Notes: generated from the letters alone by a model not told the origin. 55,371 bases of DNA from Candidatus Kapaibacterium sp. (GCA_018882585.1 VFFB01000006.1:1-55371); one strand, 5' to 3'; shown: positions 41,291-49,970, numbered from the stretch's first letter. Numbers and translations: made by a program.

Positions 41291-42151
41291 TTACGGACGG
41301 CGACCGCCAGTACCCGGGCGCACGCCCGTGGAGTCACCAGTATTGGAACCGCCACCGCGGGGACCACCAGGGCCGCCAGGGCCGACGTTCGTGGTGTCAC
41401 CGCCACCGCGGGGACCACCAGGGCCGCCAGGGCCGACGTTCGTGGTGTCACCGCCACCGCGGGGACCACCAGGGCCGCCAGGGCCGACGTTCGTGGTGTC
41501 ACCGCCACCGCGGGGACCACCAGGACCGCCAGGGCCACCTTGACTTGCCAACCAACGCTCGAGGATTGGCAGTTGCTCTGCTGACAGGACGCCGCGCAGA
41601 GCAGCGATGAATTCATCGCGGCACTTCTTGGCAGCCTCGGCAGCAGCCTTGCGGGCATCGCCGTTGGCGCGCAGCGCCTCGCGAGCAGCCTTGTTGATGT
41701 CGGCCAGAGCAGCACGAGCTTCGTCGCGCGACATCTCGCCGTTCTTGACCTTCTTGCGGATCTCATCGCGCTGGGCGTTGAACGGAGCCAGGATCTCGCG
41801 CTCGGACTTGCGCAGGTCGCCCATGGCTGCCTTCATGCAATCTTCGTGGGCGGCAAGCAGACCCTTGACAGTTTCCTGCTGCTCGGGCGTAAGCTTGAGT
41901 GCTTGCAGCAGCGGACCGAACGGCGTACGGCGCATGTCACTGCCCGGACGCTCAACGGCCATCGGCTCGTCAAATGTTGCTTCGTAGAAAATGCCGGTTT
42001 CCATTTCCGGCGCGGGAAGCGTTGCGCTCTTGAGCGACAACGGCATGTCATCGGCAGGCGTTGTTGCCTCGCTGCATCCAACAAGGCCAACCGAACCGAC
42101 GGCAATAATCGCGGCGCCAAAGAGGCCCGACATCATGCTGCGCATGTTCAT
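41291..42151 (-). CDS. Spy/LTXXQ-like lipoprotein with Gly-Pro-rich repeat tail (paralog 1)
   Basis: This 286-residue predicted lipoprotein has lipobox LVGC (Cys26). A central helical domain (about 70-195) has LKLTPEQQETVKGLLAAHED and EMSRDEARAALADINKAARE, resembling the LTXXQ repeats of Spy/CpxP-type periplasmic chaperones and metal-resistance proteins. A Cys pair (about Cys93 and Cys167) is conserved in paralog 2. The C-terminal about 80 residues are a Gly/Pro/Arg repeat made of a 17-residue unit. The start at 42151 has GAGGAG at 7-nt spacing. Its neighbour at 42365-43165 is a clear paralog. Confidence 0.85.
   Translation of the reverse strand: MNMRSMMSGLFGAAIIAVGSVGLVGCSEATTPADDMPLSLKSATLPAPEMETGIFYEATFDEPMAVERPGSDMRRTPFGPLLQALKLTPEQQETVKGLLAAHEDCMKAAMGDLRKSEREILAPFNAQRDEIRKKVKNGEMSRDEARAALADINKAAREALRANGDARKAAAEAAKKCRDEFIAALRGVLSAEQLPILERWLASQGGPGGPGGPRGGGDTTNVGPGGPGGPRGGGDTTNVGPGGPGGPRGGGDTTNVGPGGPGGPRGGGSNTGDSTGVRPGTGGRRP
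41351..41536 (-). repeat. 51-bp coding tandem repeat (VNTR)
   Basis: Three identical 51-bp units (from 41351, 41402 and 41453) are followed by a partial fourth (41504-41536, one mismatch). Each unit encodes 17 residues of the type VGPGGPGGPRGGGDTTN. Unit length is a multiple of three, so slippage changes protein length without breaking the frame. Confidence 0.97.
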
Positions 42152-42236
42152 GAGAAAACTCCTCGAAATGAGTTGTAATGATGAGTTGTTGCCATCCATG
42201 GTGTGTAGCGCGACCTCTGACGGTTCGCGATCTTGA

Positions 42237-42277
42237 ATGGTTTAACAAACCATCGAACAGGTCAAAGTTACACGGAT
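42237..42277 (-). promoter_or_regulatory. Shared upstream element of lipoprotein paralog 1, with palindrome
   Basis: The blocks AACAAACCATCG (42244-42255) and GTTACACGGAT (42267-42277), separated by 11 bases, recur with the same spacing upstream of paralog 2. Here the first block is also half of a perfect palindrome ATGGTTT-AAC-AAACCAT (42237-42253). The minus strand contains TAACTTTG (42270-42263), a match to the -7 consensus TAnnTTTG, about 112 bases ahead of the start codon. Confidence 0.6.
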
Positions 42278-42302
42278 ATTGCCGTCAGAAGACGTCTACC
42301 TG

Positions 42303-42344
42303 AAAAAAACAAGGCCCGCAACCAGGGAAACTGGTGCGGGCCTT
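42303..42344 (-). terminator. Terminator after lipoprotein paralog 2
   Basis: A 14-bp stem with one bulged base (42311-42325 with 42331-42344; AAGGCCCGC and ACCAG arms) is followed on the minus strand by GTTTTTTTC. It lies 20 bases after the stop at 42365. Confidence 0.93.
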
Positions 42345-42364
42345 GAACATTTCTCGTTGACGAA

Positions 42365-43165
42365 TCATCCGCGAGTGTTGGGATTGGTATTCGTCGTGTC
42401 GCTGCCCGAGCCGGTGCCCGTGGAATCATTGTCGTGATGACCGCGTCCGTCGTGACCCTTGCCACCTTTGTCGCCGTGATCGGGTCGGTCGCCCTTACCG
42501 GGACCCTTACCACCCTTATCACCATGTCGGTCGCCCTTGCCGGGACCGAAGGCGCTTGGATCGGCAATCCATTGATCAAGGATGGCAGATTGTTCCGGCG
42601 TCAGCAGGGCACGGAGTGCGGCCAGGAAGCTATCGCGGCATGCTTGCATGGCAGCCTTTGCTGCTTCGCGCTCGGGGTTATTCTTGAGGGCTTCGCGGGC
42701 CGCTGCATTGATCTCGCCGATCAGAGCGCGAGCTTCCTCACGCGTGATCTCTCCGGCGGCAAGCTTGGCCTTCACTTCGTCACGTTGTGCCTTGAAGGGC
42801 TCCATCAGAGCCTGTTCCGAGGCGCGCAGGGCATCGCGAACAGCCTTGGCGCAATCCTCGTGCTGTGCCAGCAGATCTTTCACCGCTGTCTGTTGTTCTG
42901 CCGTCAGGTTCAGCGCCTTGAGCAGTCCGCCAAAGTTCTGACGCTTGCGGTCGCCCGCAGGGCGCTCAAGCTGCATCGGCATGTCGATCGTTGCGTCATT
43001 CACAACGGCTTCTTCAACGTCGAGTGCCGGAATGGTGGCCGTAGCCAGTGCCATCGGCATGTCATCGGCCGGAGCAACGGCTTCGCTGCATCCAACCAGG
43101 CCAAAGGATCCAAACGCGATCAGGGCAGCTCCAAGCAGGCCCATCATCATCTTGCGCGTCTTCAT
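42365..43165 (-). CDS. Spy/LTXXQ-like lipoprotein with Gly/Lys/Asp/His tail (paralog 2)
   Basis: This 266-residue predicted lipoprotein aligns with paralog 1 from the first residues (lipobox LVGC, Cys26, then SEAVAPADDMP). It shares the helical domain with LNLTAEQQTAVKDLLAQHED and EITREEARALIGEINAAARE. The tail differs: after about residue 195 it becomes rich in Gly, Lys, Asp and His (GPGKGDRHGDKGGK repeated imperfectly, then GHDGRGHHDND), a plausible divalent-metal-binding segment. The start has GGAG at 5-nt spacing. It is followed by its own terminator, so the two paralogs are separate units with similar upstream elements. Confidence 0.85.
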   Translation of the reverse strand: MKTRKMMMGLLGAALIAFGSFGLVGCSEAVAPADDMPMALATATIPALDVEEAVVNDATIDMPMQLERPAGDRKRQNFGGLLKALNLTAEQQTAVKDLLAQHEDCAKAVRDALRASEQALMEPFKAQRDEVKAKLAAGEITREEARALIGEINAAAREALKNNPEREAAKAAMQACRDSFLAALRALLTPEQSAILDQWIADPSAFGPGKGDRHGDKGGKGPGKGDRPDHGDKGGKGHDGRGHHDNDSTGTGSGSDTTNTNPNTRG

Positions 43166-43222
43166 AAAAACTCCGTAGTATGGGGTGGTAATTTGTTCAG
43201 CCCGGTGTGTCAAAAGGCTGGT

Positions 43223-45274
43223 GTGGCGCCTTTGCAACAACAAACCATCGCTACGACATTGGTTACACGGATCATCGCCCTCCTATGCTGCACGATCGTC
43301 GCACATGCACAGACGGCCCGCGATCATGCCGTCGAGTTGCGCACGTCAGCCACCGACAACGGTTTCCGTATCGAGGTTGATGGCGCCCGGTCAACATCAA
43401 CGACTCGGGTCAGCATCAGGGGGCTTGGTGCCTACGACTGGATCGACGTACCGTTGCCCGAAGGAAACACGGGCATCGATGTTGGCCGTGCTGATGGCAC
43501 GACGGAGGTTCGATGGCTGATCGACCGCACAGACACGGCTGGCAAGGCCGTACCGGCCGACGGGTACGCAATGATCCGCACGGCCGATGATGCGAACGGC
43601 AAGCGTCGCGTATTGCTTATCGCTGACACGCAGGCTGCCGATGCACTTGAGGACGTCCTTGCACGCTATCGCGATGATCTTCGACGCGAAGGCTGGAGTA
43701 CCGAACTCGCCACTGTGCCACCGTCGCGGCATCACGCGCAGGCGCCGCAGATCCGCTCGTTGATCCGCGAGGTCTATCAACGCCCCCTAGATATACCACT
43801 GTCGCATGTCATCCTGATCGGTGCCATCCCAATACCGTATTCAGGTGGATTTTCTGTGCTAGGGACGTATCCCCCGCCCGACGGACACGAGGGACACGGC
43901 GGTGCGTGGGCGTCCGACTGCTACTATGCGGATATGGAGATCGCTGCCGGCATCGACGCAGCCGGCGCGTGGACAGACGCCGAGGTTGACATTGCCGACA
44001 GCGCTACGGCCTACTGGGAGAGGAACGTGAACGTTCCGGGTGACGGGAAATTCGATCAATGCGTGATCCCCTCTGACGTTGAACTTGCCATCGGACGCGT
44101 CGACATGGCGGACATGCCTGCCTTTGGCACCATGGCGGACGATCGCCGTCGCGAGTTCGAGTTGCTGCGGCGCTACTTCGACAAAAATCACCGATACCGC
44201 ACGCAAGGCCGGAACATCCCTTTGCGGGCCCTTATCGACGACAACTTTCATGGCTTCATTTACGAGGAGGGTGGGGCCCGCATCCACGAGGCATTCGCTG
44301 CCAGCGCCTGGCGGTCATGGTCGTCCGCGGTCGACACCTTCGTTGTTGGCGACTGGGTCCCGGAAACACCAACACGTGCTTCACTCGATACGATGCAATG
44401 CCTACTGTCCTATGCCTGCGGCGGCGGCGGCTTTGAACATTGCAGTTACGTGGCCACAACGCAGGACCTTGTGCAACAACCGCTGCGGGCGCCGATCACC
44501 TTGCTGTTCGGCAGTTACTTCGGCGACGTTGCGGCAAGGAACAACATCATGCGGGCTGTGATCGCTGCCGACGGCGATGCCTTGGCCTGCGGTTGGTCTG
44601 GACGTCCCCACTGGTTCCTGCACACCCTTGCCGCCGGTGAAACCATCGGCGACTGTCTTGTGCGCACGCAGAATAACGCCGGCGAGTATCGAGGAGCTGC
44701 CAAGGTCTCATCCGACGACGCTACGATCTCCGCCTTCGATGCATACCGTCGTGGAGTGCATATCCAGCTCGTAGGCGATCCGACCCTGCGGTTGCCGGGG
44801 CCTGCAATGCCATCGCTTGCCGTGCAACGCGTCGACGATGCGTCCGGCAACGCTGTTGACGTCGAGATAACATGCCCTGACAGCGCCAAGGTTGTGATCG
44901 AGCAAGGTCCAACCGCAGACGGACCATGGACAGACGCGGCAGCGGTCGATCTTGGCCCTGGCGAACGTCGCATCGTCAGACTTTCCGTTTCGACCCAAGC
45001 CGGCCTGTTGCGCGCGCGGCCCTATCGCGCGGCCGATGTCCGCGGCAGCCGCCTTTGGACAAACATCTGGGGACGCGGAACGCTTACTGCCTTCGGTCCG
45101 GCGACAGGCGTCTGCGACGTGCTTCCCGACAACCTTGGTTGCCTCCAGGACCTGCACTGGTTCGACCTCATGGGACGGCCCATCAGCGCACCACGCAACA
45201 ACGGCTCCGCCGGAACCTACCTATGGCGTTCCGGAGCGGCCTCCGGCATCAGCGTGTTCGGGTTCGGTCGATAA
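43223..45274 (+). CDS. Gingipain (C25)-like secreted protein lacking the catalytic His/Cys
   Basis: This exported protein (about 683 residues) shows the layout of peptidase family C25. It has VLLIADTQAADALEDVL (about 131-147), SHVILIGAIPIPYSGG (about 194-209) and a caspase-like second subdomain. In gingipain R the catalytic residues lie in NYTGHGSE and ACVNGDF. Here the aligned segments are SYACGGGGFE (around residues 396-405) and FGSYFGDV (Ser431), so both His and Cys are missing. The C-terminus is short and only weakly T9SS-like. The start is uncertain: GTG 43223 has AAAAGG upstream, but TTG 43259 gives a tighter signal peptide. It is divergent from lipoprotein paralog 2 and precedes the subtilase. 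Confidence 0.75.
   Translation: MAPLQQQTIATTLVTRIIALLCCTIVAHAQTARDHAVELRTSATDNGFRIEVDGARSTSTTRVSIRGLGAYDWIDVPLPEGNTGIDVGRADGTTEVRWLIDRTDTAGKAVPADGYAMIRTADDANGKRRVLLIADTQAADALEDVLARYRDDLRREGWSTELATVPPSRHHAQAPQIRSLIREVYQRPLDIPLSHVILIGAIPIPYSGGFSVLGTYPPPDGHEGHGGAWASDCYYADMEIAAGIDAAGAWTDAEVDIADSATAYWERNVNVPGDGKFDQCVIPSDVELAIGRVDMADMPAFGTMADDRRREFELLRRYFDKNHRYRTQGRNIPLRALIDDNFHGFIYEEGGARIHEAFAASAWRSWSSAVDTFVVGDWVPETPTRASLDTMQCLLSYACGGGGFEHCSYVATTQDLVQQPLRAPITLLFGSYFGDVAARNNIMRAVIAADGDALACGWSGRPHWFLHTLAAGETIGDCLVRTQNNAGEYRGAAKVSSDDATISAFDAYRRGVHIQLVGDPTLRLPGPAMPSLAVQRVDDASGNAVDVEITCPDSAKVVIEQGPTADGPWTDAAAVDLGPGERRIVRLSVSTQAGLLRARPYRAADVRGSRLWTNIWGRGTLTAFGPATGVCDVLPDNLGCLQDLHWFDLMGRPISAPRNNGSAGTYLWRSGAASGISVFGFGR
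43239..43272 (-). promoter_or_regulatory. Shared upstream element of lipoprotein paralog 2
   Basis: AACAAACCATCG (43239-43250), 11 bases, then GTTACACGGAT (43262-43272) repeats the element seen upstream of paralog 1, 74 bases ahead of the paralog 2 start. It overlaps the 5' end of the gingipain-like gene if that gene starts at 43223. No exact TAnnTTTG is present here. Confidence 0.55.
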
Positions 45275-45354
45275 CGGAATCATCCGTAACATTACGTCTC
45301 TGAATTCGTCACTGACGTGCCACACATCGGTCATCGTACTTGAGAAGGATCACC

Positions 45355-48300
45355 ATGCGACTGTTCGTCCAAGCGAGCCTCGTCGTTCTCGTCGGCTGCC
45401 TTGCGGCCACCACCTCGCTTGCAAAGAGCGATGCATTCATCGTCTACATGCCGTCGAAGCAACTGGCGAACGGATATACGACCATGCCCCGCGCCATCAA
45501 GGTCACGCGTCCTGCGGAAGGCACCTATGTGCCCGGCATCGTCATCGTCAAGACACGTGCCTCGTACCGTGTGGGCAAAGGCGAGCAGACGCTTGCAAGT
45601 GCGACGTTGGCGCCCGTCCTGGACTACATGCAGACGCGCAGCGTCGAGCATGCCATGGTGCCGGCAACGAAAACGAACGAACCGGACATCGTTGCAGCCG
45701 GTATTGACCGCATCTACCGCATCGCGTATAACGAGCCCATCGAGCCGTTCGACCTCTGCAAACGCCTGATGGAAAACCCTGACGTCGAGTACGCCATGCC
45801 CGAGCGCATCTTTCAGCCGATGTATACGCCGAATGACCCGCGACTGGCAAGTCAGGGTTACCTGACGCCGATGAAAGCAGCGGCAGCATGGGACGTTACC
45901 AAGGGATCCAAAGACGTGATCGTGGCCATCGTTGATTCTGGCTTGGACTGGACCCACGAGGATCTGGCGGCGAACATCTTCTCGAACAAGAAAGAGATCG
46001 CCGGGAATGGCAAGGATGACGACGGCAACGGCTACGTCGACGATGTGCGCGGCTGGGACTTTGTTGGCAACGTAACGCTTCAGGAAGTCGCCGGCGGTAC
46101 GCTGAAGCCCGACAACGATCCGAAAGTCACGGGTAGCATCGACGACCGCAAAGGGCACGGCACAACAGTCGGCGGCTGTGCTGCCGGCATCGGCGACAAT
46201 GGAAAAGGCATTGCCGGCCTTGGATTCGGCGTAACGATCCTACCCTGTAAGATCGGCTCCGACAACTCGTCATTCGCCGGTTTGCTGCAAGGCTACCAAG
46301 CAATTCAGTATGCCGCCGACATGGGGGCCCACATCATCAACTGCAGCTGGGGTGGTCCCGGCATGGACCCGGGCGCGCAGGAGATCATTGACTATGCGAT
46401 CAGCAAGGGTTCACTCGTTGTTGCCGCTTCCGGCAATAGCGGTGTTGATACAGACCAGTTCGAGTTCACTCCCGCCTGTCTTGACGGAGTGCTAAGTGTA
46501 GGCTCGACGGACAACAATGATCGTGTAAGCAGCTTCTCGAACTACGGCTGGCGGATGACAACCTTCGCCCCTGGCCAGAGCATGCTGTCGACCTTCCCGA
46601 ACAATCAGTACCGGGCGGCCGACGGAACGTCATTCTCGTCTCCCGTCGTGTCTGGCATCTGTGCCCTTGTCAAGTCGATCCATGCAGACTGGACGCCACA
46701 GCAGATCATGGCGCAGATCCGTGGCACGAGCGATGCCATGGCAAGCGTGCCGCCACAGAACCGCCCCAAGTATTGGGGTCGCGTGAACGCCGAACGCGCC
46801 GTAAAGATCAATCGCCTGTGGACATCCGGCGAGCGCATCCCGGGACTCATCGTCTCGAACTTCCGCGTTGGCAGCGGCACGGCAATCACGAAGCGCGAAC
46901 CGACCGACGTCGTGGTCACGGTAAAGAACGTCCTTGCCGATGCTTCTACGTCAACCGTCGAGATCGCATCGCTTGATTCGCGTGTCACGATCGTTTCCGG
47001 CAGCAGCACGAATTCCGGAGCACTGCCACGCGACGGCAGCAGAGACATTACCGTACGACTGCAACCAAGTGCGAACTATCCGTGGTATGAGGCAAGTGTG
47101 CCGTTAGCCGTCACCATGCGCAGCGGAACATACAGCAACCTGCAGGTGGTGTCGATCCCGCTGCGTCTTACATCGAATAACGCGTTGGTCCTGTCAGGTA
47201 ATGCCGACGGACTCTTGTTCACCAACGCCAAGAACGTCGGAAACAGCGAGATTTGGGGCACGGCAATTGCGTCGAATGGGCAGAATGCCTGGTACCGCAT
47301 TGCGTCCGGCCGGATATCGGCCAATGCACTTTCGTTCAAGCCGGTGGCCTTCGACGCCGTTGCTGGAAAGGGCATCATTGGCGGCATGAACAGTTCGACG
47401 CCGACGATCGCCCGCTACTCCGGTGGATCGTGGCCGGCCACGAACGTCGCGGCCATCGCTTCGTCTGTCATCGGTATTCACATGCGTTCCGCCAATGAAG
47501 GTGTCTTCATCGGCGATGCCGTTACGAATCGCTTTGGCGTTGGCCGGTCCACCGATGGCGGCGTCACGTGGACTGCCTATGGAACGGCTCCGCAGATCCT
47601 GACCGGCGAGAAGCTGCGTCCGAACGTGTACTTCTTTGATGGCGACAACATGTGGTTTGTCACGACCAATAATCGCATGGGACGTTCTACCGACGGCGGC
47701 AAGACGTGGCAGATGAGCACCATGGGACTCACGGGTGCCACCCCCATTGCCGTTGCCTTCCGCGATGCCACGAACGGCCTGCTGCTGTACTCTATCAGCG
47801 GAGGGTACAAACTCGCCTCGTCGATCGATGGCGGCACGAAATGGACAGCGCTGCCGACCGACCTCAAGCCCCTCGGTGCCGATCCACTGACCATCTCGAG
47901 CTCGGGCGATCATCACCTGATCGTTTGCAAGGACGGTGCGGTGTTTGGTACGGATGACAATGGTGCGACGTATCAGCCTGTACTTTCGATGGAACAGATG
48001 CAGCCTTTGAACTCCGCCCGCGCGCAGAAGTTCACGAGTTCGACCGTTGTCTTTGCAGGACAGATGGTAACAACGCTCACGTATCGCTACAACGGGCCCA
48101 ACGGAACGAAGATCCTCGAATCAACACAGACAGCTGTCAATTTCGACACACTGACGCCGCAGCAGGGACGCAATCGCTTTGTTACCGTGCGGAGCACGGG
48201 CACCGGCACTGCCACGATCGACAGCATCAGGATCATTCCGTCGTCCGGCGTCAGCGACACAGCCTTCAAGGTCACAAACACACCCAGCACCACCATCGAG

Positions 48301-48702
48301 TCCGGCAGTTCGTCGCAGATCACCATCCGCTTCTCGGCAACGGACCCCGGCATGTACACAGCAACCCTTCGCGTGGTCAGCAATGCCACGCCATCCGTCA
48401 TCACAGTGCCCCTTACGGCCGTTGTCTCCACCCCCGTCTCAGTATTGGATGAAGGGGCAATGGAGGCCGTCGGTGTGATGCCGAATCCCACGTCGGACCG
48501 ACTGCTTGTGCGTCTTCCGGGCGACCGTGCGGCAACACTGACGCTGATCGATGTGCAAGGCCGCACAATGATCATGCGCAACACCGCTGCCGGAATGCAA
48601 GAAGCCAGCCTGGACGTTGCCGGACTGGCCTCGGGAACCTACTACGTTGTGGTAACGGGCGAAGGGCTGGCCAAGATGATGGCCGTAACGATCACCCGCT
48701 GA
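45355..48702 (+). CDS. Secreted subtilase (S8) with T9SS sorting domain
   Basis: The 1115-residue serine protease has a signal peptide (to about residue 25), an inhibitor-like prodomain (about 60-155) and an S8 domain (about 165-475) with the complete triad. Asp194 lies in AIVDSGLDWTHED, His268 in RKGHGTTVGG and Ser426 in DGTSFSSPVVSG. A calcium-loop-like GKDDDGNGYVDDVRGWDFVGN stretch is present. Beyond it lie a beta-sandwich, BNR-type repeats (RSTDGGKTW, SIDGGTKW), another sandwich and a C-terminal sorting domain (MPNPTSDRLLV; GLASGTYYVVV). The start has AGAAGGA at about 6 nt. It is likely co-transcribed with the gingipain-like gene 80 bases upstream. Confidence 0.95.
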   Translation: MRLFVQASLVVLVGCLAATTSLAKSDAFIVYMPSKQLANGYTTMPRAIKVTRPAEGTYVPGIVIVKTRASYRVGKGEQTLASATLAPVLDYMQTRSVEHAMVPATKTNEPDIVAAGIDRIYRIAYNEPIEPFDLCKRLMENPDVEYAMPERIFQPMYTPNDPRLASQGYLTPMKAAAAWDVTKGSKDVIVAIVDSGLDWTHEDLAANIFSNKKEIAGNGKDDDGNGYVDDVRGWDFVGNVTLQEVAGGTLKPDNDPKVTGSIDDRKGHGTTVGGCAAGIGDNGKGIAGLGFGVTILPCKIGSDNSSFAGLLQGYQAIQYAADMGAHIINCSWGGPGMDPGAQEIIDYAISKGSLVVAASGNSGVDTDQFEFTPACLDGVLSVGSTDNNDRVSSFSNYGWRMTTFAPGQSMLSTFPNNQYRAADGTSFSSPVVSGICALVKSIHADWTPQQIMAQIRGTSDAMASVPPQNRPKYWGRVNAERAVKINRLWTSGERIPGLIVSNFRVGSGTAITKREPTDVVVTVKNVLADASTSTVEIASLDSRVTIVSGSSTNSGALPRDGSRDITVRLQPSANYPWYEASVPLAVTMRSGTYSNLQVVSIPLRLTSNNALVLSGNADGLLFTNAKNVGNSEIWGTAIASNGQNAWYRIASGRISANALSFKPVAFDAVAGKGIIGGMNSSTPTIARYSGGSWPATNVAAIASSVIGIHMRSANEGVFIGDAVTNRFGVGRSTDGGVTWTAYGTAPQILTGEKLRPNVYFFDGDNMWFVTTNNRMGRSTDGGKTWQMSTMGLTGATPIAVAFRDATNGLLLYSISGGYKLASSIDGGTKWTALPTDLKPLGADPLTISSSGDHHLIVCKDGAVFGTDDNGATYQPVLSMEQMQPLNSARAQKFTSSTVVFAGQMVTTLTYRYNGPNGTKILESTQTAVNFDTLTPQQGRNRFVTVRSTGTGTATIDSIRIIPSSGVSDTAFKVTNTPSTTIESGSSSQITIRFSATDPGMYTATLRVVSNATPSVITVPLTAVVSTPVSVLDEGAMEAVGVMPNPTSDRLLVRLPGDRAATLTLIDVQGRTMIMRNTAAGMQEASLDVAGLASGTYYVVVTGEGLAKMMAVTITR

Positions 48703-48715
48703 TCGTCAGGCAAAC

Positions 48716-49384
48716 TCAGGCAAACGAAGAGTCTGTCATATCGTCGGCGCCGTATCCACGGCGCCGACGTCGTTTATACCAGACGTACAGGATGAACAGC
48801 ACGCCGCCGATGAGCAGCAGCGTGAAGAAGAGCGTTCCCCACTGGAATGTGCCGGGATACACACTCGTCGTACCGTCGCCATTGGCCACCGTATACGGAC
48901 GCGAGAAGTAGAATGCCGGATGGAAGGGCATGGAGAAGTACCACGGGATGCTTCCCATCAGGTACCCCATCATAAAACCGTCACCCATGCCGCCGTAGCG
49001 GTTCACGACGTAGGTCTGTCCGCCGTTGGCACCGGGAAGGCGCTGCGTTGTGCTCTGCCTGGGAACGCCATAGCGCGAGGTGTAATCCTTGCTCGAACCG
49101 ATGCGCGAACCACCGAAGGAGTTGCGTCCCATGGACGGCATGGACGTTCGCCCGGGTGACGACGAACGCGAGCGCGAACCATAGGTGCTGGGCGGTGTCG
49201 CCCGACGGCCGCCGAACGACCTGTTCGAATTCGACGGTGAACGGAACGACCGTGAGGGCGAGCTGAAGCTTCGACGACCTCCGAATGAGCCGCCGCGACG
49301 CTGCGCGGAAAGGTCTTCGGGCATCATCATGGCCACAAGACCGATCAGGAGGGCGATCAGTGAAAAACGTCGTAGGAAGGACAT
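48716..49384 (-). CDS. Arg/Ser/Gly-rich exported membrane protein, unknown function
   Basis: The 222-residue protein opens with a signal-anchor (SLIALLIGLVAMMM). It has a long low-complexity Arg/Ser/Gly segment (about 28-125; FGGRRSFSSPSRSFRSPS is typical), a GGMGDGFMMGYLMGSIPWY patch and a second membrane helix (TLFFTLLLIGGVLFILYVWY, about 184-203). KRRRRRG and an acidic end follow. The layout recalls the N-terminal half of bacterial Tim44-like proteins, but no Tim44 domain follows. It starts one base after the stop of the acidic protein upstream and is probably coupled to it. Confidence 0.75.
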   Translation of the reverse strand: MSFLRRFSLIALLIGLVAMMMPEDLSAQRRGGSFGGRRSFSSPSRSFRSPSNSNRSFGGRRATPPSTYGSRSRSSSPGRTSMPSMGRNSFGGSRIGSSKDYTSRYGVPRQSTTQRLPGANGGQTYVVNRYGGMGDGFMMGYLMGSIPWYFSMPFHPAFYFSRPYTVANGDGTTSVYPGTFQWGTLFFTLLLIGGVLFILYVWYKRRRRRGYGADDMTDSSFA

Positions 49385-49385
49385 G

Positions 49386-49865
49386 TCAGAAGATCCCTTC
49401 TGTTGAAAGCGTGTCATCATCATTGCGATAGGTTATGAGGGCCTTGAATTCCGTGGTGTCGGCGATATCGTTGCGTCCGCCGAACCAGCCACGGATACCG
49501 GATGACGTATTGCTGGTTGGCTTCATGTGCACGAGCAGGCTGACGATGCCGAACTGCTCTTCGCCGTCGCGATAGACGACGGTGTCGTTCAGGTCGCCCT
49601 CGCTCGAGATCATCAGCAGGTGCAGCGACCGCGCCTCGTCTTCGTCAAAACTTGGCTCGCGCATCCGCACATGCTCGAAGTAGTCCGTAAAGATCTGCTT
49701 GGTATAGAGCTGGCCGTCCTCGCCCAAGTACTGCACCACAGCGTCGAAGGCGCCCTGCTCATCGATATTGATGAACACCTCGCGCACCCCGGCCAGTTGC
49801 TCGCCGTTGTAATAGACGGCCGTCTTTTCGATACGACCGTTGCTTTCGATGGAGAATTCAGGCAT
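49386..49865 (-). CDS. Acidic unknown protein, coupled to the Arg-rich membrane protein
   Basis: I do not recognise this 159-residue soluble protein. It has no signal peptide, is strongly acidic and appears to be beta-rich. Two similar halves are suggested by GRIEKTAVYYNGEQLAGVREVFI (early) and GDLNDTVVYRDGEEQFGIVSLLV (late), shown here in part. It lies directly upstream of the basic, Arg-rich membrane protein with a one-base gap. It is divergent from the ligase gene at 49996. Confidence 0.75.
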   Translation of the reverse strand: MPEFSIESNGRIEKTAVYYNGEQLAGVREVFINIDEQGAFDAVVQYLGEDGQLYTKQIFTDYFEHVRMREPSFDEDEARSLHLLMISSEGDLNDTVVYRDGEEQFGIVSLLVHMKPTSNTSSGIRGWFGGRNDIADTTEFKALITYRNDDDTLSTEGIF

Positions 49866-49962
49866 GTCCGAATTTACGACAGGGTGGAATGCTTCAAGGC
49901 CGGGCCTACAACGAAGACGTCACGAACAAGTTGCACCGATGTCATACGGCATGCCCCGCACG

Positions 49963-49970
49963 TATATTTA
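49963..49970 (+). promoter_or_regulatory. Candidate -7 element for the ligase-carboxypeptidase operon
   Basis: TATATTTA differs from TAnnTTTG in the last base only and lies 26 bases upstream of the ATG at 49996. The -33 position is not well matched. Confidence 0.35.

Noticed and set aside
42434-43222. Long N-terminal extension of the gingipain-like frame
   Set aside because: It is antisense to lipoprotein paralog 2; a signal peptide appears only after 43223.
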